DNA of 56,888 nt, taken from a virus. Every line of letters starts with the position of its first letter. Position 1 is the stretch's first letter. The stretch lies in IMG/VR virus record IMGVR_UViG_3300046536_000656, positions 1 to 56,888 of that record; one strand, given 5' to 3'. The translations under genes were made by a program, and so were the position numbers. The notes beneath the pieces were generated by a model. It had not been told where the DNA came from. It made no database searches and saw only the letters and a list, made by a program, of their open reading frames with translations. Shown piece by piece: positions 42,268-49,509 of the stretch.

Positions 42268-42296
42268 TTGAAATAATTAAACTTAGCGCGTATCGT
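42268..42296 (+). promoter_or_regulatory. Rightward promoter in the divergent region
   Basis: TTGAAA and TATCGT are 17 bases apart, and the ATG of the next gene (42304) lies 8 bases after the -10 box, so the mRNA would be leaderless; no Shine-Dalgarno sequence is present. The spacer holds ATTAAACTTAG, an AT-rich block also found near 51090 and 54640. The transcripts to the left must start in the same 75-base region. Confidence 0.4.
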
Positions 42297-42303
42297 GCTC
42301 GCC

Positions 42304-42507
42304 ATGTCTGTCAAATACGACGAACCGAAAGCCGGCCAATGGGTACAGCCGGTGAGGAAGGGCTACAAGTTGTCCTGCTGCGATTGCGGACTCGTCCACC
42401 GTATGGATTTCAGAATCCACGAGGGGCGCATCCAATTCCGCGTATTCCGGCACAATCGCGCGACCGGACAAATGCGTCGGCACATGAGGAAGAGGGGCGG
42501 GTTATGA
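42304..42507 (+). CDS. Zinc-ribbon protein
   Basis: 67 residues. SCCDCGLVHRMDF gives a CC-x-C-x3-H metal site, typical of a small phage zinc-ribbon family; the C-terminus is very basic (RRHMRKRGG). First gene of the rightward operon. GTG 42295 would add three residues. Confidence 0.65.
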   Translation: MSVKYDEPKAGQWVQPVRKGYKLSCCDCGLVHRMDFRIHEGRIQFRVFRHNRATGQMRRHMRKRGGL

Positions 42508-42707
42508 GCGCAGAATTTAAGCCGACGAAGAAATATCAGATCTGGTACTACACCGGCGAAGGGTATTCGTTCGAGGAATTCGACACCCAGGAAGAGGTCG
42601 CCCGATATCTCGAAAGTGGCGTTACGTTTGGCCGATGGTTCGCCACGAGACTCCAGGAGTTCGACGTCTATCTCCGTGATTGGGTTCCACCGAAGGCGGC
42701 CGAGTGA
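42504..42707 (+). CDS. Small hypothetical protein
   Basis: 67 residues, ATG overlapping the previous stop (ATGA) and preceded by AGGGGCGGG. The sequence (YQIWYYTGEGYSFEEFDTQE, EVARYL) suggests a compact beta-beta-alpha fold. No family known. Confidence 0.55.
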   Translation: MSAEFKPTKKYQIWYYTGEGYSFEEFDTQEEVARYLESGVTFGRWFATRLQEFDVYLRDWVPPKAAE

Positions 42708-43249
42708 TTACGCGATCGCTCAAGCTGGGGCGCCGGGAACACGAGAGTCAGGCCGAGTGGCGGGAGGCCGCTTACTCCGATGACGAGATCTACCGGTACC
42801 GCCTGGATATAACGTTCGACCCGGAAAATCCACGGACGCTCGTGACGATCGGCCTCAACCCGTCGACCGCGACCGAGAACAAAGACGATCCGACGATCCG
42901 CGTATGCAAGCGCATGGCAAAGGATCTGGACTGCGGGACCTACCGGATGCTCAACGCCTTCGCCTTCCGGTCGACCGACTACAAGGCGCTGTTCCGGAAC
43001 CCGGATCCGATCGGGCCGGAGAATACCCTCGAGTACCTGCGATACTGGTGTGACGGCGCGACCGTCGTCGCCTGCTGGGGCGCTCACATTACTGAGCGGC
43101 CATGGCGCCACTTCTACCGCGGGAGAGAGATCGCTGCGGCGATTCCAAACCTCCAGGCGTTGAAGGTTACGCAGAGCGGCCACCCGCATCATCCGCTTTA
43201 TCTTCCGGTCGACATCCGCCTCCAGCCATTCGCTTATGCTATCGATTGA
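42704..43249 (+). CDS. DUF1643 family protein
   Basis: 181 residues from GTG 42704, which overlaps the previous stop (GTGA). The series GLNPSTATENKDDPTIRVCK, then NAFAFRSTDY, PIGPENTLEYL and VVACWGAH is the DUF1643 pattern. Members occur in phages and bacteria; their reaction is unknown to me. Context: start of the rightward accessory operon. Confidence 0.85.
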   Translation: MITRSLKLGRREHESQAEWREAAYSDDEIYRYRLDITFDPENPRTLVTIGLNPSTATENKDDPTIRVCKRMAKDLDCGTYRMLNAFAFRSTDYKALFRNPDPIGPENTLEYLRYWCDGATVVACWGAHITERPWRHFYRGREIAAAIPNLQALKVTQSGHPHHPLYLPVDIRLQPFAYAID

Positions 43250-43283
43250 CCAGTCTGTCAGTATGAGAAACAGAGGTAGCACA

Positions 43284-44228
43284 ATGCGCGCGATCGTGAC
43301 CGGCGGCTGCGGTTTCATAGGTTCACACCTAACAGAACTACTGCTCGAGCGCGGCTGGTCGGTCGATGTGGTCGACGATCTATCAAATCCGGTAGCCCTC
43401 CGATTCGACGGTCCGGCGAGCGTTTATCGGCGATCCGCAAGCGACCGCGGGCTGATGGGGACACTCGTACCCGGCGCTCGGGCGATCTTTCACCTGGCAG
43501 CCACCGTCGGGGTCGCGCGCGTGCTCAAGCATCCCGCTAATGTCATCCTGGGAAACATGGCCGCGACTCAGAGCGTCCTGGCCGAAGCGTTCCGCCATAA
43601 CGTGCCGGTCTTCATTGCCTCCAGCTCGGAGGTCTATGGCCGGTCGATCATCCCGCTCCTGTCCGAGGAACAGGATACCCAGACGAGTCCGAACGTTCGG
43701 TGGGGTTACGCGGCTGCTAAGGCTGTCGATGAGCATCTGGCGCTCGGCTACGCGCATGACGGCCTGAAGGTCGTGATCGGCCGGTTCTTCAACATCTGCG
43801 GACCGCGCCAGTCAATGACCCACGTCCTCCCGCGGTTTATCGCGCAGGCGCAGGCCGGCGAGCCGCTGACCGTCTTTGGCGATGGCCATCAGCGCCGCTC
43901 GTTCACCTGGGTCCACGATGCGGTTCGCGCGATCGTCGACCTGATGGACTGCCCGGCGGCGGCCGGCCAGATCGTAAACATTGGCCACACAAGTTCTATC
44001 TCGATGAGCAGCCTCGCCCAACTCGTTATCGACATCGCAGGCAGTCGGAGCGAAATCCAGTACATGCCGATCCGAGATGCCTACGGCCTGGAATTCCGGG
44101 ATATCGAACACCGGCTGGCCGATCTGACGAAGATCCGCCGGCTGATCCACTACAGCCCGACGGTCGAACTGGACGATATGATCCGGCTGACGATCGCCCG
44201 CACGGAGGCCCATGCAGCACATCCGTAA
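43284..44228 (+). CDS. NAD-dependent sugar epimerase/dehydratase (extended SDR)
   Basis: 314 residues from ATG 43284, chosen because AGAGGT lies 7 bases before it. NAD-binding GGCGFIGSH (7-15), the catalytic triad region SSSEVYG with the later GYAAAK (Tyr-x3-Lys), then GRFFNICGPRQS and VFGDGHQRRSFTWVHDAV, as in UDP-glucose 4-epimerase and dTDP-glucose/UDP-glucuronate dehydratase-type enzymes. It probably converts a nucleotide sugar. With the DegT aminotransferase it could give an amino sugar (inference). Confidence 0.88.
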   Translation: MRAIVTGGCGFIGSHLTELLLERGWSVDVVDDLSNPVALRFDGPASVYRRSASDRGLMGTLVPGARAIFHLAATVGVARVLKHPANVILGNMAATQSVLAEAFRHNVPVFIASSSEVYGRSIIPLLSEEQDTQTSPNVRWGYAAAKAVDEHLALGYAHDGLKVVIGRFFNICGPRQSMTHVLPRFIAQAQAGEPLTVFGDGHQRRSFTWVHDAVRAIVDLMDCPAAAGQIVNIGHTSSISMSSLAQLVIDIAGSRSEIQYMPIRDAYGLEFRDIEHRLADLTKIRRLIHYSPTVELDDMIRLTIARTEAHAAHP

Positions 44229-44385
44229 GATCGAACCGGAAAGCCGGGCAACCCACATGCTGTGTCCGGGCTGCAACCTCAAGAGAACGCTCGCCGAGTT
44301 CATGCGGGCCGGTCTCGTGTACGCCTATTGCGCCGTCTGCCGCGCGCGTCAGCCTAAACTTCGCAAACCGATGAAGGTGAATTAA
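44212..44385 (+). CDS. Small zinc-ribbon protein
   Basis: 57 residues; the ATG is preceded by CGGAGG (5 bases) and lies inside the end of the epimerase gene. Two CxxC pairs, CPGC (18-21) and CAVC (40-43), form a classical ribbon; the rest is Lys/Arg-rich. The stop abuts the next ATG. Confidence 0.65.
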   Translation: MQHIRKIEPESRATHMLCPGCNLKRTLAEFMRAGLVYAYCAVCRARQPKLRKPMKVN

Positions 44386-44607
44386 ATGAAAGCTGTTGAA
44401 TTCTGTTACTGGCTACAGGGCTATTTTGAAATACAAGGTAAGGCGGAGCAGCGCGGCACAACCCTGGTACAGGCGCAAGTGGAGGACATCCAGAAGCATC
44501 TCGCGCTCGTCTTCAAGCACGAGATTGACCCGTCTTACCCGGATCAGCAATCGCTGAATAATATTCATCACGGTGGCATCATTAACGATGGGATGATCCG
44601 ATGCTGA
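44386..44607 (+). CDS. Small hypothetical phage protein
   Basis: 73 residues. The start MKAVEFCYWLQGYFEIQG is found in many small phage proteins of unknown function. The central helix (LVQAQVEDIQKHLALVFKHE) is amphipathic. It begins right after the zinc-ribbon gene. Confidence 0.65.
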   Translation: MKAVEFCYWLQGYFEIQGKAEQRGTTLVQAQVEDIQKHLALVFKHEIDPSYPDQQSLNNIHHGGIINDGMIRC

Positions 44608-44921
44608 CGTTTATAGAGCCGGCCGACCGGCCAGTCGTCGAAGGACTTGAAGCGCATGAAGTCGTGTACGCGAAGAACCAGCCCGAGTACAATCCGTTGC
44701 GTGTTATCCGGTCCAGCGATAAAAGTTGTCGCGTGCTAAGTCGTTGGACACTCACGCCGCAGCAGCGCGCCGAGGTCATGGGCGGCGCCGATATCTACCT
44801 CGAGTTATCCACATTCAAGCATCCGCTCCAGCCCGTCCGTATGGCCGTCGGTGATGACGTCGACCCGGACTATGTCCGTATGGAGTATGGACTTCCGGAC
44901 ATCACGCCGATTCCAATTTGA
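44601..44921 (+). CDS. Hypothetical protein
   Basis: 106 residues; the start overlaps the previous gene by 7 bases. Mixed alpha/beta (LEAHEVVYAKNQPEYNPLRV, ADIYLELSTFKHPLQPV); similar short proteins with a 'Q..ygPL.vi....vlsRw.ltp.ER' theme occur in phages. Function unknown. Confidence 0.6.
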   Translation: MLTFIEPADRPVVEGLEAHEVVYAKNQPEYNPLRVIRSSDKSCRVLSRWTLTPQQRAEVMGGADIYLELSTFKHPLQPVRMAVGDDVDPDYVRMEYGLPDITPIPI

Positions 44922-44942
44922 CGTTCTACCTACAATAGAACC

Positions 44943-45281
44943 ATGCAGGCAACTGACGCCGTCCAGCACTACAGCGAGATTGACGTCGTTCTCAGTGGCC
45001 TGGTCACCGGGATCATGGCGCTCGGTGCGATCGTCGGATTCTTCATGAAAGAGCGATTTAAGCGCTACGACGCCCATCTGATCCAGGCGGCGCTCGAGGA
45101 TCAGAAACTCGCTCTCCTGCAGCAGGCGGTCACCGCCCACGCAGCCGAGGATGACAAACGCTTTACCGACTTGAAGGACTCGCTCGCCTATAACACGAAG
45201 ACCACGACATGGGTTGGAGACTGCGTGATCGCCATGAGAACGGGCGACCCTATTCCACCCAGGCCACAGCAATTCCCATGA
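44943..45281 (+). CDS. Small membrane-anchored coiled-coil protein
   Basis: 112 residues. One transmembrane segment (about 14-34, IDVVLSGLVTGIMALGAIVG) is followed by a helical region (AALEDQKLALLQQAVTAHAA). The build resembles spanin or anchor proteins but lacks a lipobox. Role unknown. The 57 bases after it hold a ribosome-binding site for the next gene and no other feature. Confidence 0.55.
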   Translation: MQATDAVQHYSEIDVVLSGLVTGIMALGAIVGFFMKERFKRYDAHLIQAALEDQKLALLQQAVTAHAAEDDKRFTDLKDSLAYNTKTTTWVGDCVIAMRTGDPIPPRPQQFP

Positions 45282-45338
45282 CACCTGGATATCGGAGAAT
45301 TCTGAAAAAGCCTATGTAGGCGCCGGCAGGAGGTTGCC

Positions 45339-46916
45339 TTGAAGGGCCGACCACTCACCGACGGATTGAAAGAGAAGATCGGACAACTGCGGCGCAACGG
45401 ACTCACGACGCGTGAAATCAGCGCTAAGGTTGCCATTTCTTTCGGCGCGATCGCCAAGTACTTACGTAAAGCCGGAATTGATCCTCCAGACCCCTCGCCC
45501 ATTTCCTCCACCATCACCGAGATTTTCGACGCGGAATTTGGCGATGACGAGACGTTAGTCGTCACCTGGGCGCAGAATGCGACTCCACCACACCATGGCT
45601 TCCTACGGGCGCTCCGGGCTTACTGTAAGCACAATCGTGCACGCCTCGTCATTATCCCCGGACGCTATAAGAATCCGACCAGCACCTGGACCGCCAGTCA
45701 GCAGAATGAGCAATGGTGGAGCGCTGAATTGGTACCCTACCTGTATAACCGGCGCGTGAAGCTGGGTCCGAATATCGCGCTACTCGCCGACATCTGCGTG
45801 CAGCCTACGGCCGTTAGCCCACTCTCCGGGATGGAAACCCTGTCTCACGGCGAAAGCAGTGTCATCGGGCATCCGAAACTCCAGTTAAAGACGGTCCCAA
45901 CTCCCCATCAACGCTCGCCCAAGATCATCACGACGACCGGGTCGGTCACGCGCGCGAACTACACGGACACGAAGGCCGGCAAGAAAGGGGACTTTAACCA
46001 CGTCTACGGGGCGGTCGTGCTCGAGCGGTCGGGAAAGAAGTTCTATCTCCGGCACATCAACGCGCGCTCCGACGGCGCTTTCTGCGACCTCGACAAAGCG
46101 TACTTTGCGGACGGGAAAGTTAGAAACGCCGGGCCATACGCCGGCCTGGTCTTCGGGGACGTCCACGTCGATGCGTGCGATCCGGTCGTGCTCGACGCGA
46201 CGTTCAACAAACTCGTCAAGCGGCTAAACCCGAAAGTACTCGTGCTGCACGATCTACTGGACGCCTATTCGGTTAATCCCCACCATGCCGGTAACCCGTT
46301 CATCGCGGTCTCGAAACGCCAGAACGATCTCGATAATCTCCAGGACGAGGTCAATCGGGTCATCGGCTGGCTCCAGCAATACACAGGCATCCGGGAGACC
46401 GTGATCGTTCCATCGAACCACGACGATATGTTCTCCCGATGGATGTCCCGGCAGGACTGGCGAGACGATCCGACGAACGCCGAGTACTATCTCGAGACCG
46501 CGCTATTTATGGTCCGCGGGATTAAGCATGGAATCAATGGGACGTCGACGCCAGACCCCCTCCAGTACTGGATTGGGCGCGCAAAGCTGCCGAACGTCCG
46601 ATGTCTGAAAGCGCTGGAAAGTTTCATCATCAAGGGGATTGAATGCGGACTCCACGGCCATCAGGGACCGAACGGCGCCCGCGGCAGCCTGCTCAACCTG
46701 AGCCGCCTGGGCGTGAAGGTCATCACTGGGCATTCGCATACGCCAGGCATCGAGGCCGGGCACTACAAGACCGGAACGATGACGCCACTGAGTCTCGAAT
46801 ATACGGGGCCGGTTAGTGGCTGGCTCAATGCACATGTGGCGATCACACCGATGGGCAAACGGGTAATTTTTGTCTGCGTTGACGGGCATTTCTGGAAGGA
46901 TAGAAAAGTTGCTTAA
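45339..46916 (+). CDS. T5 A1-like metallophosphoesterase (predicted nuclease) with HTH
   Basis: 525 residues from TTG 45339 with AGGAGG 5 bases upstream. About 8-46 is a helix-turn-helix (LKEKIGQLRRNGLTTREISA). The C-terminal half carries all calcineurin/Mre11-type motifs: GDVHVD (273-278), HDLLD (304-308), SNHDD (359-363), HGHQG (439-443) and GHSHTPG (464-470). The block TTTGSVTRANYTDTKAGKKG is, to my knowledge, shared with phage T5 A1 and its relatives, an early protein tied to host DNA breakdown. It probably needs two metal ions. Its place near the tRNA array recalls T5-like gene sets, but the rest of this genome is not T5-like. Confidence 0.75.
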   Translation: MKGRPLTDGLKEKIGQLRRNGLTTREISAKVAISFGAIAKYLRKAGIDPPDPSPISSTITEIFDAEFGDDETLVVTWAQNATPPHHGFLRALRAYCKHNRARLVIIPGRYKNPTSTWTASQQNEQWWSAELVPYLYNRRVKLGPNIALLADICVQPTAVSPLSGMETLSHGESSVIGHPKLQLKTVPTPHQRSPKIITTTGSVTRANYTDTKAGKKGDFNHVYGAVVLERSGKKFYLRHINARSDGAFCDLDKAYFADGKVRNAGPYAGLVFGDVHVDACDPVVLDATFNKLVKRLNPKVLVLHDLLDAYSVNPHHAGNPFIAVSKRQNDLDNLQDEVNRVIGWLQQYTGIRETVIVPSNHDDMFSRWMSRQDWRDDPTNAEYYLETALFMVRGIKHGINGTSTPDPLQYWIGRAKLPNVRCLKALESFIIKGIECGLHGHQGPNGARGSLLNLSRLGVKVITGHSHTPGIEAGHYKTGTMTPLSLEYTGPVSGWLNAHVAITPMGKRVIFVCVDGHFWKDRKVA

Positions 46917-46928
46917 CCAGTAATTCTC

Positions 46929-47168
46929 GTGGCTTTGGCCAGTCTCGAGATGCGGGTTACTGTTGGCCCGGCATTTGTTATGACCGGCCTATTCGATCTA
47001 CTCGACGATCCTTCGCCATACCCTTTTCTTGGGAGCATGTTTGACGAGCAAGCGTATGATGCCTTATTCCCCGCCGGGATGTGGATCCCGCGGTTACCAT
47101 CGGCAGATAGTAACGGACGTTCACTATCTACGGGTAGTTCACGGAACATGAACAACTGTGAATTGTGA
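46929..47168 (+). CDS. Doubtful small protein
   Basis: 79 codons from GTG 46929. The middle part (MTGLFDLLDDPSPYPFLGSM) looks protein-like but no ribosome-binding site or family supports it. A minus-strand frame of 80 codons covers the same DNA and looks less natural. It fills the gap between the A1-like gene and the next zinc-ribbon gene. Confidence 0.35.
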   Translation: MALASLEMRVTVGPAFVMTGLFDLLDDPSPYPFLGSMFDEQAYDALFPAGMWIPRLPSADSNGRSLSTGSSRNMNNCEL

Positions 47169-47185
47169 ACACTGGCTGTGAATTT

Positions 47186-47371
47186 ATGAAATGTATCTGC
47201 TGCGATAAAACATTTGGCGACTACGCGCTCAAAACAGGATGCCTTATCCCGATCACGAGCAAACTCAACCTATTCCCGGGTATCGTCTACTGCTGCCTCA
47301 AGTGCAACCGCGAGATCCTCGAGGACTGGGTCTACAAGAAGCGGGAGATCGCCGACCTGAAGGTCTCGTAA
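47186..47371 (+). CDS. Small zinc-ribbon protein
   Basis: 61 residues from ATG 47186 (an in-frame GTG at 47165 adds seven). CICC (3-6) and CCLKC (about 38-42) make a four-cysteine ribbon. It is the last plus-strand gene and ends at the 3' end of the first tRNA of the opposite strand. Confidence 0.6.
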   Translation: MKCICCDKTFGDYALKTGCLIPITSKLNLFPGIVYCCLKCNREILEDWVYKKREIADLKVS

Positions 47372-47442
47372 CTGCCCCGGCAGGAATCGGACCTGCGCTT
47401 CCGGATTCAAAGTCCGGCGCCTCACCATTCGGCCACAGGGCA
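47372..47442 (-). tRNA. tRNA-Gln(TTG)
   Basis: Cloverleaf visible; anticodon loop CTTTGAA. T-loop TCCGATT has C instead of U at position 55. Last gene of the leftward tRNA array. CCA not encoded. Confidence 0.88.
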
Positions 47443-47446
47443 AAAG

Positions 47447-47531
47447 CGGAAGAGCGGGGGATCGAACCCCGATGACGCTCACGCGCCGCCGCATTAGCAG
47501 TGCGGACCCTTACCATTCGGGCCACTCTTCC
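47447..47531 (-). tRNA. tRNA-Ser(GCT)
   Basis: Anticodon loop CTGCTAA, long variable arm, T-loop TTCGATC, acceptor GGAAGAG with CTCTTCC, discriminator G. Confidence 0.9.
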
Positions 47532-47534
47532 AAG

Positions 47535-47606
47535 AGTCCACGGCCGGAATCGGACCGGCGATAATGGTTTTGCAGACCATCCCCTTAGCCATTTGGGTAC
47601 GTGGAC
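47535..47606 (-). tRNA. tRNA-Cys(GCA)
   Basis: Anticodon loop CTGCAAA, acceptor GTCCACG with CGTGGAC, discriminator U as usual for Cys. T-loop TCCGATT (C55). Confidence 0.9.
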
Positions 47607-47609
47607 AAG

Positions 47610-47688
47610 TAGCCCCTGAGAGATTTGAACTCTCACCCTTTCGGATCCGGGTCTAAGCCGGACGTGTATGCCATTTCACCAAGGGGCC
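47610..47688 (-). tRNA. tRNA-Leu(TAG)
   Basis: Anticodon loop CTTAGAC, stem CCGG paired, class II variable arm (11 bases), T-loop TTCAAAT, discriminator A. First acceptor pair is G-U. Confidence 0.85.
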
Positions 47689-47692
47689 AAAG

Positions 47693-47772
47693 TGCCGGCC
47701 ACGAGAGTTGAACTCGTACCCTTTCGGATCCGCTCTTAAGGCGGATGCGTCTGCCTGTTCCGCCAGGCCGGC
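47693..47772 (-). tRNA. tRNA-Leu(TAA)
   Basis: Anticodon loop CTTAAGA in stem TCCGC/GCGGA, class II variable arm, T-loop TTCAACT, discriminator A. Confidence 0.88.
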
Positions 47773-47776
47773 AAAG

Positions 47777-47867
47777 AGGAAGCGGTGAGATTCGAACTCA
47801 CGAGATAGCCTTTCAACTACCCGCCGGGTTTCGGGTCCGGTGTCTTAAACCACTCGACCACGCTTCC
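47777..47867 (-). tRNA. tRNA-Ser(CGA), non-canonical
   Basis: Long variable arm and Ser-type D-arm. The anticodon loop CCCGAAA has C at position 33 instead of the near-universal U. The 31-39 pair is A-C, and the discriminator is U instead of G. It may be decayed or need editing. Confidence 0.75.
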
Positions 47868-47870
47868 AAG

Positions 47871-47955
47871 TGCGAACGGAAGGATTTGAACCTTCGTAGC
47901 CCCAAGGGGCAACAGTTTTACAGACTGCCGTCGTTGGCCGCTTGACTACGTTCGC
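47871..47955 (-). tRNA. tRNA-Tyr(GTA)
   Basis: Anticodon loop CTGTAAA, long variable arm as in bacterial Tyr tRNAs, acceptor GCGAACG with CGTTCGC, discriminator A, T-loop TTCAAAT. Confidence 0.9.
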
Positions 47956-47958
47956 AAA

Positions 47959-48042
47959 TCCCGAACAACAGACTTGAACTGTTACGCCTTGAAGGGGCAC
48001 CGGGTTTTGAGTCCGGCGTGTCTACCGTTCCACCAGTTCGGG
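47959..48042 (-). tRNA. tRNA-Leu(CAA)
   Basis: Anticodon loop CTCAAAA, class II variable arm, discriminator A. The 31-39 pair is an A-C mismatch, as in two other tRNAs of the array. Confidence 0.87.
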
Positions 48043-48184
48043 TGATTTTTGATTTACAGGGATTGACAATAACTGAGGCGTAATGAGGGTCGCAAGCGGA
48101 GTGAGCGCAGGAAACGGTCGATCATGTGGCGAACTGTAATCTTTCGCATGGGGGCCACTTTAAATCCTTTTGTCCAGGATGTCA
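48043..48184. other. Spacer inside the tRNA array
   Basis: 142 bases without a tRNA. A basic 31-codon frame (minus strand, ATG 48149 to 48054) has no ribosome-binding site and is not supported. Short inverted repeats (TGTGGC/GGCCAC) are present. No function seen. Confidence 0.4.
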
Positions 48185-48257
48185 AGCGCCTGCGGAGAAT
48201 CGAACTCCGGATCGTCGTCTTAGGAGGACGCTGCTCTGTCCGCTGAGCTACAGGCGC
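48185..48257 (-). tRNA. tRNA-Arg(CCT)
   Basis: Anticodon loop CTCCTAA; acceptor GCGCCTG with CAGGCGC perfect; T-loop TTCGATT. Pair 27-43 is mismatched. Confidence 0.88.
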
Positions 48258-48259
48258 GA

Positions 48260-48330
48260 TACCGAGGCTGGGAATCGGACCCAAATATCTGGATACACAG
48301 GCCAGCATTCTGCCATTGAATTACCTCGGC
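48260..48330 (-). tRNA. tRNA-His(GTG)
   Basis: Anticodon loop CTGTGTA, T-loop TCCGATT (C55). The first base G faces U, or is an extra G before a six-pair stem, as the G-1 of His tRNAs. Pair 31-39 (C-U) is broken. Confidence 0.75.
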
Positions 48331-48333
48331 GCA

Positions 48334-48407
48334 TGCCAGCGGTGGGGTATGATCCCACAGCCCTCCGCTTAAAAGGCGGTTACTCTGTCCGTTTGAGTTA
48401 CGCTGGC
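48334..48407 (-). tRNA. tRNA-Lys(TTT)
   Basis: Anticodon loop CTTTTAA, acceptor GCCAGCG with CGCTGGC, discriminator A. T-loop ATCATAC has A54 and U58 in place of U54 and A58. Confidence 0.86.
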
Positions 48408-48409
48408 GA

Positions 48410-48481
48410 TGCCACGGGTGGGGATTGGACCCACGACGCCCGGCTTTTCAGACCGGCGCTCTACCACTGAGCTACCGCGGC
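48410..48481 (-). tRNA. tRNA-Phe(GAA)
   Basis: Anticodon loop CTGAAAA, acceptor GCCGCGG with CCGTGGC, discriminator A, T-loop TCCAATC (C55). Confidence 0.9.
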
Positions 48482-48514
48482 AAGCAGATCGCGCGGTCAT
48501 AGACCGCGTCTACA

Positions 48515-48587
48515 TGCTCGAGGGGAGAATCGGACTCCCGACACCCGGCTTATCAGACCGGAACTCTGACCACTGAGTTACTCGAGC
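48515..48587 (-). tRNA. tRNA-Ile(GAT)
   Basis: Anticodon loop CTGATAA, acceptor GCTCGAG with CTCGAGC perfect, discriminator A, T-loop TCCGATT (C55). Confidence 0.9.
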
Positions 48588-48589
48588 GA

Positions 48590-48661
48590 CAGGGTGTAGC
48601 GGATTCGAACCGCTGATCTTCCGTTAGAGAGACGGAGGACTTGCCGCTAGTCGAACACCCC
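48590..48661 (-). tRNA. tRNA-Glu(CTC)
   Basis: Anticodon loop CTCTCTA in stem TCCGT/ACGGA, T-loop TTCGAAT, discriminator G. Confidence 0.87.
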
Positions 48662-48664
48662 AAG

Positions 48665-48735
48665 TAGCGCCGCGGAGAATCGGACTCCGATCATCGGGTT
48701 GAAAGCCCGATTGCTTACCCTTGGCATACGGCGCC
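48665..48735 (-). tRNA. tRNA-Glu(TTC)
   Basis: Anticodon loop CTTTCAA in stem TCGGG/CCCGA, acceptor GGCGCCG paired, T-loop TCCGATT (C55), discriminator A. Confidence 0.88.
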
Positions 48736-48880
48736 AAAATTATTCCAAAATTATTCCCACGGTGAAGGTTAGCATCGCTCCTAATCCCTCATCCCCCCGT
48801 CAGCGATGATCGGGGTGCCCTTAACGGAGGCGCCTTGTCAGGCTGACACTTGACTCGTGTCTTGCCGTGGGAACTTCAAG
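48736..48880 (-). ncRNA. Structured spacer, candidate RNA within the tRNA array
   Basis: 145 bases with no gene but much pairing. TTCCCACGG (48754-48762) and CCGTGGGAA (48865-48873) form a perfect 9-bp closing stem. Inside are CATCGCT/AGCGATG and GACAC/GTGTC. Next to the closing stem is a direct repeat AAAATTATTCC (twice). Read on the minus strand a U-rich tail (TAATTTTGG) follows the closing stem. A stable co-transcribed RNA is possible; nothing proves it. Confidence 0.35.
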
Positions 48881-48954
48881 CGGAGATGACCGGATTCGAA
48901 CCGGCGATATCCTCATCGACAGTGAGGTGCCTTGAGCCGCTAGGCGACATCTCC
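48881..48954 (-). tRNA. tRNA-Asp(GTC)
   Basis: Anticodon loop CTGTCGA in stem CCTCA/TGAGG, acceptor GGAGATG with CATCTCC, discriminator G, T-loop TTCGAAT. Confidence 0.92.
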
Positions 48955-48957
48955 AAG

Positions 48958-49029
48958 TGCGGTAGACGGGAATCGGACCCGCAATCTCTTCGTTGGCAAC
49001 GAAGCGCCTTGCCGTTGGGCCACTACCGC
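48958..49029 (-). tRNA. tRNA-Gly(GCC)
   Basis: Anticodon loop TTGCCAA in stem CTTCG/CGAAG, acceptor GCGGTAG with CTACCGC, T-loop TCCGATT (C55). Confidence 0.9.
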
Positions 49030-49057
49030 AAACATGTCTAATCGTACATACTTCAAA

Positions 49058-49128
49058 TGCCTCGAGCGGGAATCGGACCCGCAGTCTCTGGTTGGAAGCC
49101 AGACGGTTTACCACTAACCGACCGAGGC
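49058..49128 (-). tRNA. tRNA-Gly(TCC)
   Basis: Anticodon loop CTTCCAA in stem TCTGG/CCAGA, T-loop TCCGATT (C55), discriminator A. Confidence 0.9.
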
Positions 49129-49132
49129 GAAG

Positions 49133-49204
49133 TACCCGCGAGGCGACTCGAACGCCTATCATCCTGATTCGTAGTCAGGTGCCTATCCGTTAGACTACGC
49201 GGGC
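49133..49204 (-). tRNA. tRNA-Arg(ACG)
   Basis: Anticodon loop CTACGAA in stem CCTGA/TCAGG, T-loop TTCGAGT, discriminator A. A34 would need deamination to inosine to read all CGN. Confidence 0.9.
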
Positions 49205-49208
49205 AAAG

Positions 49209-49284
49209 CTGGCAGGGTGGGTTTCGAACCCACATCTATTCCGGTTAACAGCCGGACGCATTACCGAATGTTTGCTACCTGCCA
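49209..49284 (-). tRNA. tRNA-Asn(GTT)
   Basis: Anticodon loop CTGTTAA in stem TCCGG/CCGGA, acceptor TGGCAGG with CCTGCCA, discriminator G, T-loop TTCGAAA. Confidence 0.9.
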
Positions 49285-49285
49285 A

Positions 49286-49359
49286 TCGATCCGGTGGGAG
49301 TCGGACCCACAACATTCCGCTTTCGGAGAGCGGTGCCCTGTCCATTAGGCGACGGATCG
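49286..49359 (-). tRNA. tRNA-Arg(CCG)
   Basis: Anticodon loop CTCCGAA in stem CCGCT/AGCGG, acceptor CGATCCG with CGGATCG, T-loop TCCGACT (C55), discriminator A. Confidence 0.9.
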
Positions 49360-49362
49360 CAA

Positions 49363-49435
49363 CTGGGTCATCAGGCTTCGAACCTGAAACATCCGCTTTC
49401 AGAGAGCGGCGCTCTGCCAGTTGAGCTATGACCCA
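49363..49435 (-). tRNA. tRNA-Gln(CTG)
   Basis: Anticodon loop CTCTGAA in stem CCGCT/AGCGG, acceptor TGGGTCA with TGACCCA, discriminator G, T-loop TTCGAAG. Confidence 0.9.
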
Positions 49436-49436
49436 A

Positions 49437-49509
49437 TGCTGTCCCGGGGCAACGATCCCCGAACCTACCGGGTAAGAGCCGGTTGCTCTGCCAGTTGAGC
49501 TAGGACAGC
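49437..49509 (-). tRNA. tRNA-Lys(CTT)
   Basis: Anticodon loop CTCTTAC in stem ACCGG/CCGGT, acceptor GCTGTCC with GGACAGC, discriminator A. T-loop ATCGTTG (A54, U58), identical to the Val and Thr(TGT) genes nearby. Confidence 0.88.

Noticed and set aside
46913-47155. Minus-strand 80-codon frame after the A1-like gene
   Set aside because: Low-complexity Ser/Arg sequence, no ribosome-binding site, and it ends against the plus-strand operon. The plus-strand frame is slightly better and is itself marked doubtful.
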